Assembly (NCBI GenBank): GCA_964389305.1
Contig: CAYMEK010000032.1
Coordinates: 1 to 44,786 of the forward strand
Direction of reading: 5' to 3'
Source of the DNA: CAYMEK01 sp964389305
GTDB taxonomy: Bacteria > Spirochaetota > Spirochaetia > SZUA-6 > DRHE01
Length of the DNA stretch: 44,786 nt
Shown: positions 24,553-33,434 of the stretch, one piece after another
How positions within the stretch are numbered: position 1 is the first letter of the stretch
Layout of the letters: the number at the start of each line of letters is the position of its first letter
Translations under genes and position numbers: made by a program
Notes under the pieces: generated by a model
The model's database searches: none
The model's input: only the letters and a program-made list of their open reading frames with translations
What the model was told of the DNA's origin: nothing

Positions 24553-25516
24553 CGCCTGGCTGCGGAGCAACACCTTTCATCACTCCCACTTCTGGGATCT
24601 GAATCCCCTGGTGCGGGAAAAGGAAAAGCAAAACCTGAAAATCTCGCTCTGTATCCCGACGCTCAACGAAGAGAAGACCATTGGCAAGGAGATCGTAATA
24701 TTCAAAAGCGAGCTGATGCAGCGCTACTCTCTTCTCGATGAGATTGCGGTGATCGATTCCGGCTCTTCCGACCAAACCCGGGAGGTGGCCGCCGCGTTCG
24801 GGGCGGACGTATATCTGTCAAGAAACATTCTGAAAAACTACGGCGAGAAGCGGGGCAAGGGGGAAAACCTCTGGAAGGCGATCTATCAGCTCGACGGACA
24901 GATCATCATATACATCGACGCCGATATCAAGAACATTCATCCCCGCTTCGTCTACGGTCTGGTCGCGCCACTGATCTATCACCCGGAAATCCGCTACGTC
25001 AAGGCCTTCTACGATAGGCCTCTGGCCTCCTCACAAGGCACCAGGCCCTCCGGCGGCGGCCGAGTCACCGAGATACTCATCCGCCCCCTGTTTTCCCTCT
25101 TCTTCCCCGAGCTCACGGCCCTGATTCAGCCTCTTTCGGGGGAATATGCAGTCAGGCGCGAGGTTCTCGAGAAAATCCCTTTTCCCATCGGTTACGGGGT
25201 GGAGACTTCCCACCTGATAGATGTGTACCACCGCTGGGGGCTGGAAGCAATTGGACAGACGGACATGGACAGAAGGGTGCACAGGAACCAGGCTACTCGC
25301 GACCTCGGCAGGATGGCCTTCGGCATCATGCAAACCTTTTTGCGGAGGGTCGAGGCCCTCGGCATCCTGGGCAACCTGCCGGAGCTAAGCACCACCCTGC
25401 GCCAGTTCCAGGTGAACAACAACGTTTTCGAAGAGATACCGGCCACCATCGTGGAAGAGGAGCGCCCGCCCATGATCGAAATTCCCGAGTACAGAGAGAA
25501 GTTCGGCATCTCATGA
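24542..25516 (+). CDS. gpgS: Glucosyl-3-phosphoglycerate synthase-like glycosyltransferase (GT81)
   Basis: 324 residues from GTG 24542. The GT-A fold has ISLCIPTLNEEKTIG, VIDSGSSDQTREVA and the metal/nucleotide site IIIYIDADIKNIHP. Downstream, the acceptor region reads LIQPLSGEYAVRREVLEKIPFPIGYGVETSHLID. This pattern fits GpgS, which joins glucose from NDP-glucose to 3-phosphoglycerate on the route to glucosylglycerate, a compatible solute. It is tightly packed after the M20-like gene and overlaps the next gene (ATGA). No GpgP phosphatase is seen in the window, so the pathway is incomplete here. Confidence 0.75.
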   Translation: MKIDAWLRSNTFHHSHFWDLNPLVREKEKQNLKISLCIPTLNEEKTIGKEIVIFKSELMQRYSLLDEIAVIDSGSSDQTREVAAAFGADVYLSRNILKNYGEKRGKGENLWKAIYQLDGQIIIYIDADIKNIHPRFVYGLVAPLIYHPEIRYVKAFYDRPLASSQGTRPSGGGRVTEILIRPLFSLFFPELTALIQPLSGEYAVRREVLEKIPFPIGYGVETSHLIDVYHRWGLEAIGQTDMDRRVHRNQATRDLGRMAFGIMQTFLRRVEALGILGNLPELSTTLRQFQVNNNVFEEIPATIVEEERPPMIEIPEYREKFGIS

Positions 25517-25911
25517 TCCAAAGACTGGGGCCTTTGCACTCGATCGCCGAGTTCATTGCCACCAACATTTTCTACCTTCTTCTGGCCGTGCTGCTGCTCA
25601 ACCTGCTGCAGAGGCGATACCAGAAGCAGTCCCAGCGGAAGCGGCTGGCCACCTTCTACCTGGCGATCCTGATCCTGGCCTTGATGGTCGCGGCGATCAT
25701 GGTGGTAAACTTCCGGCTTCCCGATCTGCTGTTGGCGCCTGTGGCTGCGTTCTTGCTGCTCATAGCGTACCTGAACAGGAAGCACGTGTTTCCTTTCCGC
25801 CTGAACTGCCGGAAATGCGGCCGGAGACTGTCTGGAAAACGAATCCTGTTTTTCGATGACAACACTTGTGAGCGTTGCGCGCAGGCAGTGACACCCCCTG
25901 AGGAAAGCTGA
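25513..25911 (+). CDS. Small membrane protein with C-terminal zinc-ribbon-like motif
   Basis: 132 residues. Three hydrophobic segments, at about 12-34, 50-70 and 73-93, are followed by a soluble tail. The tail has CRKCGRRL and CERCAQ, two CxxC pairs about 20 residues apart, as in a zinc ribbon. The start overlaps the GpgS-like stop (ATGA), so it belongs to the same operon. Its function is unknown; a membrane partner of the glycosyltransferases is a guess. Confidence 0.7.
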   Translation: MIQRLGPLHSIAEFIATNIFYLLLAVLLLNLLQRRYQKQSQRKRLATFYLAILILALMVAAIMVVNFRLPDLLLAPVAAFLLLIAYLNRKHVFPFRLNCRKCGRRLSGKRILFFDDNTCERCAQAVTPPEES

Positions 25912-25920
25912 CCTCGGGGG
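25894..25920 (+). terminator. Possible hairpin after the GpgS operon
   Basis: CCCCC-T-GAGG (25894-25903), loop AAAGCTGA, CCTCGGGGG (25912-25920): a GC-rich stem with one bulge. No T-run follows, so it may be a Rho-dependent end or an mRNA processing boundary before azlC. Confidence 0.3.
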
Positions 25921-25935
25921 CCAGCTGCTATCTCC

Positions 25936-26655
25936 ATGGAACGCGGTGAGAGCATTCGCCTTGGGCTGGCCAATGGGCTGCCTATTGCCCTGGGCTATCT
26001 ACCTATAGCGGTTACCTTCGGCATACTTGCCAGACAGGCAGGTCTTGCCCCGGCCGAGGCTGCGGGTATGTCGGCGTGGGTGTACGCCGGGGCCAGCCAG
26101 TTCCTGGCGGTGAAAATGATCGTCGCCGGCCTCTCCTTCGGCGAAATCATCGTGGCCACCTTTATTCTCAATTTCCGCCACTTCCTCATGAGCACGGCTC
26201 TCTCTCAGAAATTAGGCGTTGCAGCCGGTAAGGGTGCGATCTTGAGCTACGGGGTAACCGACGAAACCTTCGTTATGGCCAGCATTCACACCAGGCCCGA
26301 GGAGCTCAGCCCCTTGAGTTTTTTAGCCATGGCTGGACTGGCCTATATAGCCTGGTTCGGCGGCTCTCTGACCGGGGCGCTGTTCTCCGCACTCATACCG
26401 GTCAAGATCGTTGACGGCATGGGTATCGGCCTGTACGCCGTATTCATCGCCCTGTTGATACCCTCGGTGCGCAAGAGTTGGAGGCTTGCTCTGATTGCTC
26501 TGGCCAGTGCGCTGACAGCCTGGGTTCTCTCCCTCAGTTTTCCGGGATTATCTGAAGGCTGGACACTGATCGTGGCCACACTGGGAGTCTCCGCTTTGGG
26601 TATCTTGCTGCCGGCGGCAGAGGAAGAAAAGCAGGGGCCGGGAGATCGCCAGTGA
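25936..26655 (+). CDS. azlC: AzlC-family branched-chain amino acid exporter, large subunit
   Basis: 239 residues, highly hydrophobic with about six to seven membrane segments. AzlC hallmarks are GLPIALGYLPIAVTFGILARQAGL, SAWVYAGASQFLAVKM and LNFRHFLMSTAL. With AzlD it forms an inner-membrane exporter for branched-chain amino acids and analogues. No strong ribosome-binding site is seen before ATG 25936. The stop overlaps the azlD GTG start by 4 bases. Confidence 0.92.
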   Translation: MERGESIRLGLANGLPIALGYLPIAVTFGILARQAGLAPAEAAGMSAWVYAGASQFLAVKMIVAGLSFGEIIVATFILNFRHFLMSTALSQKLGVAAGKGAILSYGVTDETFVMASIHTRPEELSPLSFLAMAGLAYIAWFGGSLTGALFSALIPVKIVDGMGIGLYAVFIALLIPSVRKSWRLALIALASALTAWVLSLSFPGLSEGWTLIVATLGVSALGILLPAAEEEKQGPGDRQ

Positions 26656-26957
26656 TCTGGGTTCTGCTGGCCGGCATGTTCGCAGTCACCTACCTGCCGC
26701 GGCTCATTCCCTTCCTCTTCGGCAGGCGGCTCGAACTTCCCTCCTGGCTCAGAAAGTGGCTGGAGCTCTATCCCTATGCAGCCCTCGGAGCCCTGATCTT
26801 TCCAGGAATCCTGACTGCTGTTCCCGGGCGGCCCTGGCTGGCCGTCGGCGCCGGAGTGCTGGCGGCGGCCTGCTCGCTTTTGGTCCGCAATCTTACGGTC
26901 GCGGTCCTGGTCGCCATCGGCTTCGTCCTGGTTGCCCAGCATGTGGCGGCATTGTAG
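26652..26957 (+). CDS. azlD: AzlD-family exporter small subunit
   Basis: 101 residues with three to four hydrophobic segments: VTYLPRLIPFLFGRRLELPSWLRKWLELYPYAALGALIFPG. This is the standard AzlD pattern. It starts at GTG, overlapping azlC. Confidence 0.9.
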   Translation: MIWVLLAGMFAVTYLPRLIPFLFGRRLELPSWLRKWLELYPYAALGALIFPGILTAVPGRPWLAVGAGVLAAACSLLVRNLTVAVLVAIGFVLVAQHVAAL

Positions 26958-26977
26958 TCCGCACGGGCCGATGCCTA

Positions 26978-27006
26978 TTGCCAGGTTCCGGCTTTTTAGC
27001 TATACT
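26978..27006 (+). promoter_or_regulatory. Promoter of citrate synthase
   Basis: TTGCCA (26978-26983), an exact 17-bp spacer and TATACT (27001-27006). Predicted start of transcription near 27013, about 60 nt before the ATG. Confidence 0.65.
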
Positions 27007-27014
27007 TTTGAATA

Positions 27015-27032
27015 ACTGTATAAAAATACAGT
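27015..27032. promoter_or_regulatory. LexA-box-like palindrome at the gltA transcription start
   Basis: ACTGTAT-AAAA-ATACAGT is a perfect 7-bp inverted repeat with a 4-bp centre. It starts within about 2 bp of the predicted +1. With its flanks it agrees at 17 of 20 positions with the Escherichia coli LexA consensus. It could bind a repressor. It could also fold as a weak hairpin in the mRNA leader. Confidence 0.5.
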
Positions 27033-27075
27033 AATAAGTTTTTTTATTCATTAAACGAATCGGAAGGATGTATAT

Positions 27076-28449
27076 ATGAACGAAGCAGACAGACTCGCTC
27101 TCAAGATTGACAGGAATCTGCTCGAACAGCTTACCCGGCATGCTGAAAAGATGAACCGCATCTCACTCGATCTTTATCAGAAGTACTCGGTAAAGAGGGG
27201 ATTGCGCAACGAGGACGGTACCGGCGTACTGGTCGGGCTGACCGAGATCGGAGATGTGCACGGGTACATCATCGACGAGGGGGAAATCGTTCCGGTGGAC
27301 GGACGCCTGGAGTACCGGGGAATCAGTATCGACGACATTGTAAGCGGTTTCCAGAAGGACAGACGCTTCGGCTTCGAAGAGGTCTCCTACCTTCTGCTTT
27401 TCGGGGTCCTGCCAACCCGGCTCGAATTGGAACAGTTCACCACGGTCCTCGGTGAAAACCGCAGTCTCCCCGACGGATTCACCGAAAACATGATTCTGAA
27501 AGCACCCAGCCACGACGTGGTCAATAAACTGGCTCGCAGCGTCCTGGTCTACTACTCCTATGATCCCAATCCCGACGATACCAGCTCCAGTAATGTTCTA
27601 CGCCAGAGCATCGAGCTGATCGCTCGCTTCTCTACCATGGTTGCCTATGGATTCCAGGCCAAGAGCCATTACTTCGACGGCAAGAGCCTCTTCATCCACC
27701 GTCCCCAGAAAGATCTGAGCACGGCCGAAAATCTGCTGCACCTGATCCGGGCGGACAGCAAATTCACATCCCTTGAGGCCGAGACTCTGGACCTAGCGCT
27801 GGTTCTGCACGCCGAGCACGGAGGCGGAAACAACTCCACCTTCGCAACCCATGTGGTCAGCTCCACCGGGACCGATACCTATTCGGCTATTGCCGCAGCC
27901 GTCGGCTCACTGAAGGGCCCGCTGCACGGCGGAGCAAACCTCAAGGTCATGGAGATGATGGCGGACATCAAGGAACAGGTCAAAGACTGGCAGGATGAAG
28001 AGGAAGTGGCCGGCTATCTGGGGAAAATCATTCGCAAAGAGGTCTTCGACCGCCGAGGACTGATCTACGGCCTGGGACACGCGGTGTACACCCTATCAGA
28101 TCCCCGGGCTGTCCTCCTGCAACAGAAGGCCCGTGACCTGGCCGCAGCCAAGGGGCGCAGCGATGAGTGCGACCTGTATCAGCGGGTTGCCCGACTGGCG
28201 CCGTCCGCCTTGAAGAAAGAAAAAAACTCCAACAAAGTAGTTTCGCCCAACGTCGACTTCTACTCGGGATTTGTCTACGACATGCTCGATATTCCCAAGG
28301 AACTCTATACCCCGATATTCTGCATAGCCCGCATTTCCGGCTGGTGCGCCCACAGAATCGAGGAGTTGATCTCTGGCGGTAGAGTTATTCGCCCCGCCTA
28401 CAGAAATGTGCTCCACAACAAGGAATATGTCCCAATAGAGCGCCGCTAG
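27076..28449 (+). CDS. gltA: Citrate synthase
   Basis: 457 residues, slightly longer than usual because of an N-terminal helical extension. Key segments are VDGRLEYRGISIDDIV, DLALVLHAEHGGGNNSTFATHVVSSTGTD with the first catalytic His, SLKGPLHGGANLKVMEMM with the second, and LIYGLGHAVYTLSDPRA. It condenses acetyl-CoA and oxaloacetate into citrate. GGAAGG lies 8 nt before the ATG. It is monocistronic, with its own promoter and a LexA-like palindrome. Specificity for oxaloacetate over propionyl-CoA chemistry (methylcitrate) is assumed. Confidence 0.92.
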   Translation: MNEADRLALKIDRNLLEQLTRHAEKMNRISLDLYQKYSVKRGLRNEDGTGVLVGLTEIGDVHGYIIDEGEIVPVDGRLEYRGISIDDIVSGFQKDRRFGFEEVSYLLLFGVLPTRLELEQFTTVLGENRSLPDGFTENMILKAPSHDVVNKLARSVLVYYSYDPNPDDTSSSNVLRQSIELIARFSTMVAYGFQAKSHYFDGKSLFIHRPQKDLSTAENLLHLIRADSKFTSLEAETLDLALVLHAEHGGGNNSTFATHVVSSTGTDTYSAIAAAVGSLKGPLHGGANLKVMEMMADIKEQVKDWQDEEEVAGYLGKIIRKEVFDRRGLIYGLGHAVYTLSDPRAVLLQQKARDLAAAKGRSDECDLYQRVARLAPSALKKEKNSNKVVSPNVDFYSGFVYDMLDIPKELYTPIFCIARISGWCAHRIEELISGGRVIRPAYRNVLHNKEYVPIERR

Positions 28450-28459
28450 CCGCCTGAAA

Positions 28460-28479
28460 AAGCCTCGAGCGAACGGCTT
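28460..28479 (-). terminator. Possible terminator between gltA and the membrane-protein gene
   Basis: On the minus strand, a stem of AAGCC and GGCTT (28479-28475 and 28464-28460) with a 10-nt loop runs into TTTTT. It suits the leftward small membrane-protein gene. The stem is short. Confidence 0.4.
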
Positions 28480-28485
28480 CTCACT

Positions 28486-28755
28486 CTACCCTTGTTTGAC
28501 GTTGGCCAGTGGGCTCTTGAACCAGAATGCCAGTATCAGCGCCGCTACTCCGAGGGCCCACATCTTGATCTGATAATCGAAGCTCCGGGAAGCGAACACG
28601 TAGATGCTCAACGCCAACAGCGGCACCGAGATAATAAGCACAATCAAAAGCGTCGTCACCTTGAAGGTACGGCTGCTGGCGAAGTAGAACAGCGCCGTAT
28701 ACACCAGTATGCCCACTAGAAGCGCCAGAAAGATGATCTGTAGTACCAAAAGCAT
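28486..28755 (-). CDS. Small three-helix membrane protein
   Basis: 89 residues with three predicted membrane helices, at about 2-25, 33-53 and 64-82. GGGAGG lies about 5 nt before the ATG, and a promoter lies upstream. No family is recognised. It is leftward after mfd but has its own promoter, so it need not be cotranscribed with mfd. Confidence 0.7.
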   Translation of the reverse strand: MLLVLQIIFLALLVGILVYTALFYFASSRTFKVTTLLIVLIISVPLLALSIYVFASRSFDYQIKMWALGVAALILAFWFKSPLANVKQG

Positions 28756-28795
28756 GTCAACCTCCCTATTTCTCGTGGTTTCTGTTCTCTCTGCC

Positions 28796-28824
28796 AGGAT
28801 ATCAGCAACGAAGGCCTGTGTAAA
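28796..28824 (-). promoter_or_regulatory. Promoter of the small membrane-protein gene
   Basis: Leftward TTTACA (28824-28819), a 17-bp spacer and TATCCT (28801-28796), about 40 bp before the ATG. Confidence 0.5.
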
Positions 28825-28883
28825 CTTCCTGAAGAAGGCCTTTCCCGGATTAGGGTTTCAACGGTTCGAGTCGGTCCAGGCCT

Positions 28884-31800
28884 TCACAGCAACCTGGACA
28901 GCCGGTCGCTGATGAACTCGGATTTTTCCTGCAAGCCGATCTGTCCCGTTCTGATGATCAGGCAATTGGGCTGCTTGGGATCCAGGGCGACGCTTCCCCC
29001 GCTTTCCTTGATCAGGGTCAGCACCCGGTCCACCGAAACCCTGGCCAGCCGGGAAAATTCGGACATTACCTGGCCGTTTCGCTCCTTCAGGGAAGAAATG
29101 TAGAGCCGGCGACAGAGAATGCGGATCTCGGCGATAGCGAAAAGACTGCGCAGCTCCTCCGGCACGGGACCGAAGCGGTCCTCCACCGCCCGCTCGACTG
29201 CCTCCAGCTCTTCGTAGCTGGTTACGGAGGATATCTTCTTGTACACCTCCATTTTTTCCATGGGCTCGGAGATGTAAGAATCGGGAATGTAGCCGGAGTA
29301 CTCCAGCTCGAGGTACACCTCCGGCGGCTCCTCTTTCTTTTCTCCTTCTTCGAGCTTCAGCGCGTCGATAGCCTCGTCGAGCAGCTTCAGGTACATATCC
29401 AGCCCCACGGCCAGGATGTCTCCATGCTGTTCCCGCCCCAACAGGTTGCCAGCACCCCGGATTTCCAGATCCTTGAGGGCGATCTTGAATCCCGAGCCCA
29501 GCTCGGTGAAGTCGCTGATGATCCTGAGGCGTTTCATGGCCAGCTCGCTTACCACCTTGCCTCTGGGATAGAACAGGTAGGCGTAGGCGGGCATATCGGA
29601 ACGGCCCACCCTGCCCCGCAGCTGGTATAGTTGCGAGATACCGAACATGTCCGCCCGGTCGATGATGATGGTGTTTACATTTGGAATATCAAGACCGTTT
29701 TCTATGATGGTAGTGGACAGCAGCACCTGGAAGTCACGGCGGATATAGCGATGCATCACCTCTTCCAGCTCTTCCTCGCGCATCTGCCCGTGAGCGACTG
29801 CGATGCGTACCTCGGGCAGCAGCCGGCTCAGGAAGCCCTGCACCCGGGGAATGGTCTGCACCCGATTGTGCAGGTAGTACACCTGTCCCCCCCTGTCGAT
29901 TTCCTGCCGGATGGCTCGGACTATGACCTGCTCGTCGAACTCCTGGATGAACGTCTCGATGGGATAACGGTTCTGCGGCGGAGTATCAATGATCGACATG
30001 TCCCGTATCTTCATCAGCGCCATATGCAGGGTTCTGGGAATCGGCGTGGCTGTCAATGTCAGACAGTCTACCGAGGCCCGCAGCTCCTTGAGGCGCTCCT
30101 TGTCCCTGACGCCGAAACGCTGTTCCTCGTCCACGATCATCAGACCCAGGTTCTTGAACCGAACGTCCCGTTGCAGCAGCCTATGCGTGCCTATCGCAAT
30201 ATCCGTGGAGCCTTCACTCAGGGAGCCTGCAATCCGCTTTTGTCCAGCAGGCTTGATGAACCGGGAAAGCATATCGATGGTCACCGGATAGCCGGAAAAA
30301 CGCTCCCGGAAGGTCTCGTAGTGCTGCTCGGCCAGTATGGTCGTGGGAGCCAGAAACGCGACCTGCTTGCCTCCCATCACCGCTTTGAAGGCCGCCCGCA
30401 GCGCCACCTCGGTCTTTCCATAGCCCACGTCTCCGCAGATCAACCTGTCCATGGGCTGGGCGCTTTCCATGTCGAGCTTTACCTCCTCGATCGCCCTGAG
30501 CTGGTCCTCGGTCTCCTGATAGGGAAAGTGGGCTTCGAACTCGCTCTGCCAGTCGGTATCAGATGGAAAGGCGTATCCCTTTACCGTGGCTCGAGCTGAG
30601 TATAGGGAGACCAGGCGCCGGGCCATGTCTTCCACCGAACGCCGGACGCGGTCTTTCTTGCTCTGCCAGCTCTTGCCGCCCAGCTTGTCCAGCCTGGGCC
30701 GCTTGCCCTCTTGACCGATGTAACGCTGCACCAGATTGACCTGCTCTATGGGCAGGAACACTTTCTCACCCGCATCGTACTCCAGGCTGATGTAGTCCCG
30801 CTCGTGCCCTGCCGCCCTGATACGCTGGATGCCGTTGAACAAGCCGATTCCGTACTGAAGGTGCACCACGTAATCTCCCGGGCTCAGATCCACGAAAGAG
30901 TCGATGGCCTGGCTCCTGGCTGTGGCTACGGAGCGGGGAATGCGCCTCTTGCGGCCGAAGATCTCGTTTTCCTCGATCACCATTAGCTGGAAAGCGGGAA
31001 GGGAAAAACCCCTGGATATTCCTTGAGGAAGGATCGTCACCTCCAGATCTCTGAGCAGATGTTGCAGCCGTTCGGCCTGATGGGCATATTCGGCGAACAC
31101 GAAGATCCTGTAGCCGATGTCCAGCAGGCCGCCAAGCTCCTGCTTGAAGAAAGAGATATTGCCGAAGAAGGAGCGAGGCGGATCGCAGCCCATACGCAGG
31201 CGCTCCCGATCCCCGGCCTGCCCGGCTTCCTCCTTCCATTCCGCGCGCCGTACCGCCACCCCTTGCCTGTCTCCGCCCTGCTCGGATTCTTTATCCTCGG
31301 TCTCGGCCTGCACGGTCCGTCCGCGCGGGCCCCCCGCGTCACCGGCTCCTCCTTTCAAAGAGTGCACCTGCAGCACCCGCGGGAAGGAGCGCCGCAGCGA
31401 AGCGAAGTCGAGCAAAAGCCGGCGCGGCGGCGGAGGGCAGCCGTCATTCAGCTTCGCTTTCCTGTACAGCTCGAGGTACTCCTTGCGCAGCACCGCTGAA
31501 CCCGCTTCGAGTCCCTCAGAATCCACCGCCAGCAACAGGGAAGCGCCGGGTAGGTAATCCAGGAGGGAAAATGATTTCTTGAAACAAAGGGGAAGGAGAT
31601 ATTCGCTGCCCCCTGCATCCGGATTCAGGCGCAGCTCGTGGATCTTCTCCTCGACTTCCCGTCGTGACTCATTCCCGCAGGCCGAAACCAGGCTTCCGGC
31701 CAGATGGCTCAGATGCTGCTCGTCAAAGATCACTTCTCGGGTCGGCGGCAGCAGCAGCTCTTTCAACGCAGCCGATGAAGCCTGGCTGATCGGATCGAAT

Positions 31801-32432
31801 TGCCGGATCTGGGAAATCCTGTCGATATCGAGCAGCACACGCACGGCCTCCTCGCTGCCGTAGGGATAGAGGTCTATCACCTCGCCTCTGACTGCGAACT
31901 CCCCATGCAGGCTGACCCGGGGCACCCGCAAGTAGCCCAGACCGGCAAGCTTCGCGGCCAGCTCCAGCGGATCGAGGCTGTCTCCGATCCTCAAGACGAT
32001 CGTTGATTCCAAAAACTCCCGAGGATCGGGCAATGGCGTAAGCAGGGCGCGCAGGGAGGTCACCACCAAGGTCCTGGCGCCCGCGTGCAGCCGGCTGAGA
32101 ACGTAGGCGCGCAGGCCGTGCACGGCCGGCAGGGGGTGTCCCTGTCCATAAGGCAATGTACCCCACCAGGGGAATTGAAGGACCTCGCTGCCGGGTGCCA
32201 AAACAGCCAGATCCGCCGAGACCTCCTTTGCCTCCTGCTCGGTAGGAACCACGAGCAGGGTGGCGCCCGGGATCTCGCCATGGATCCGGCCGGCTAGAAA
32301 GGATAGAAACCCGCCCTGAACTCCTTCTACCTCTATCGGGAAAATTTCGCTGTGGAGTCTTCTGCGCAGCTCCCGGAAGGGACCGTATTCTTCAAGCTTG
32401 CCGGCCAGCTGATTAATTAATAAGGATATCAT
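28884..32432 (-). CDS. mfd: Transcription-repair coupling factor Mfd
   Basis: 1182 residues. An N-terminal UvrB-like module lies at about 1-340. The RNA-polymerase-interacting domain follows (SPGDYVVHLQYGIGLFNGI, ERDYISLEYDAGEKVFLPIEQ). The RecG-like translocase has Walker A CGDVGYGKTEVALRAAF, DEEQRFGV, LTATPIPRTLHMAL and LLSTTIIENGLDIPNVNTII. The TRCF C-terminal domain follows. Mfd removes stalled RNA polymerase and recruits UvrA. A hydrophilic, Gly/Glu/Arg-rich insertion of about 55 residues interrupts the N-terminal module at about 358-414. The gene is complete and overlaps no neighbour. Confidence 0.97.
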   Translation of the reverse strand: MISLLINQLAGKLEEYGPFRELRRRLHSEIFPIEVEGVQGGFLSFLAGRIHGEIPGATLLVVPTEQEAKEVSADLAVLAPGSEVLQFPWWGTLPYGQGHPLPAVHGLRAYVLSRLHAGARTLVVTSLRALLTPLPDPREFLESTIVLRIGDSLDPLELAAKLAGLGYLRVPRVSLHGEFAVRGEVIDLYPYGSEEAVRVLLDIDRISQIRQFDPISQASSAALKELLLPPTREVIFDEQHLSHLAGSLVSACGNESRREVEEKIHELRLNPDAGGSEYLLPLCFKKSFSLLDYLPGASLLLAVDSEGLEAGSAVLRKEYLELYRKAKLNDGCPPPPRRLLLDFASLRRSFPRVLQVHSLKGGAGDAGGPRGRTVQAETEDKESEQGGDRQGVAVRRAEWKEEAGQAGDRERLRMGCDPPRSFFGNISFFKQELGGLLDIGYRIFVFAEYAHQAERLQHLLRDLEVTILPQGISRGFSLPAFQLMVIEENEIFGRKRRIPRSVATARSQAIDSFVDLSPGDYVVHLQYGIGLFNGIQRIRAAGHERDYISLEYDAGEKVFLPIEQVNLVQRYIGQEGKRPRLDKLGGKSWQSKKDRVRRSVEDMARRLVSLYSARATVKGYAFPSDTDWQSEFEAHFPYQETEDQLRAIEEVKLDMESAQPMDRLICGDVGYGKTEVALRAAFKAVMGGKQVAFLAPTTILAEQHYETFRERFSGYPVTIDMLSRFIKPAGQKRIAGSLSEGSTDIAIGTHRLLQRDVRFKNLGLMIVDEEQRFGVRDKERLKELRASVDCLTLTATPIPRTLHMALMKIRDMSIIDTPPQNRYPIETFIQEFDEQVIVRAIRQEIDRGGQVYYLHNRVQTIPRVQGFLSRLLPEVRIAVAHGQMREEELEEVMHRYIRRDFQVLLSTTIIENGLDIPNVNTIIIDRADMFGISQLYQLRGRVGRSDMPAYAYLFYPRGKVVSELAMKRLRIISDFTELGSGFKIALKDLEIRGAGNLLGREQHGDILAVGLDMYLKLLDEAIDALKLEEGEKKEEPPEVYLELEYSGYIPDSYISEPMEKMEVYKKISSVTSYEELEAVERAVEDRFGPVPEELRSLFAIAEIRILCRRLYISSLKERNGQVMSEFSRLARVSVDRVLTLIKESGGSVALDPKQPNCLIIRTGQIGLQEKSEFISDRLSRLL

Positions 32433-32474
32433 AGGATTTACCGAAGATAATAAGGGAACGGGGGAGTATAGCCG

Positions 32475-33434
32475 GTGTCACGGTCGAAACGAATCGCAGC
32501 GATTCTGTCGCTCGTTTTTTCTTCTCAGATCTGTCTACAGGCCGGTGCCGAAGCCGTAAGCTTCAACATCCGCTTCTACGAAAAACGCATCTACTATCTA
32601 CAGGACCCGGACCATCCGGTCCTTCTGGAGGTCGTACTGACCAACGACTCCAGCGAGACCTACCGCTTCCAAATGGCCGACGAAAGGGTGTACAATTTCG
32701 ACTTCGAGGTCGCCACCCCTACAAATATCCTTCTCGACCATTCTCAAGAATTTACCAGATCCCGTACGAGGAATCAACCTGTGTTCTACAGGGAGATCAG
32801 CCTGGAACCGGGAGAGAAGTACGGCGTCGTAGTTTCACTTCCCGACTTCGTGGCTATACCTGAAGCAGGGCTGTATACAATCCAGGGTCTGTTCTACCCC
32901 GAGCTCAACCTGAGAGGCGGAGCCGAACCGATACGCTCCAATATCCTGACTCTCAATATCCGGCCGGCGGTGGTATTTGCCGAGGAGCGGGCCATGATCG
33001 AGGCGGAGACGGGCATGCTGATCCAGCGAGAACCTCTCCCGCCGGACGAGGTAGTGGATTACATGCTCAGTGCTCGACAGAGGAGCCAGTGGGAAAAGTT
33101 CTTCCTGTATCTCGATCTGGAAAGCCTTTACCTGAAAAACCCGGGCCGGGCCCGGGCTTACCGCAGGATGTCCGAAGAGAACCGGCGGGCCGCGCTGGCG
33201 CGCTACAAGGAGCAGCTGCGCGAGGAGACCGTCGACGAGGACATCCTGGTAATTCCGGCCACTTACGAAATCCTCCAAACCACCTACACCCCCTTCGAAG
33301 CCAGTGTAGTGGTGATCGAGAGGTTCCGGTACCAGGATTATACAGAAGTGAAGAGGTATACCTATTCCCTGGAAAGACATGATAACATATGGGTCATCAC
33401 CGACTATGAAATCGTCAACCTGGGAACGGAGTGA
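32475..33434 (+). CDS. Secreted protein of unknown function
   Basis: 319 residues from GTG 32475, with GGGGAG upstream. The signal peptide is at about 1-26 (hydrophobic core, then LQAGAEA). Residues about 30-170 look like a beta-sandwich (YLQDPDHPVLLEVVLTNDSSETYRFQMADER and LEPGEKYGVVVSLPDF), similar in style to BsuPI/Ig-like domains. The C-terminal third (RYKEQLREETVDEDILVIPATYEILQT) resembles an NTF2-like or immunity-type fold. No firm family. The next gene's ATG follows the stop directly, so the two are cotranscribed. Location: periplasm or cell surface. Confidence 0.7.
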   Translation: MSRSKRIAAILSLVFSSQICLQAGAEAVSFNIRFYEKRIYYLQDPDHPVLLEVVLTNDSSETYRFQMADERVYNFDFEVATPTNILLDHSQEFTRSRTRNQPVFYREISLEPGEKYGVVVSLPDFVAIPEAGLYTIQGLFYPELNLRGGAEPIRSNILTLNIRPAVVFAEERAMIEAETGMLIQREPLPPDEVVDYMLSARQRSQWEKFFLYLDLESLYLKNPGRARAYRRMSEENRRAALARYKEQLREETVDEDILVIPATYEILQTTYTPFEASVVVIERFRYQDYTEVKRYTYSLERHDNIWVITDYEIVNLGTE

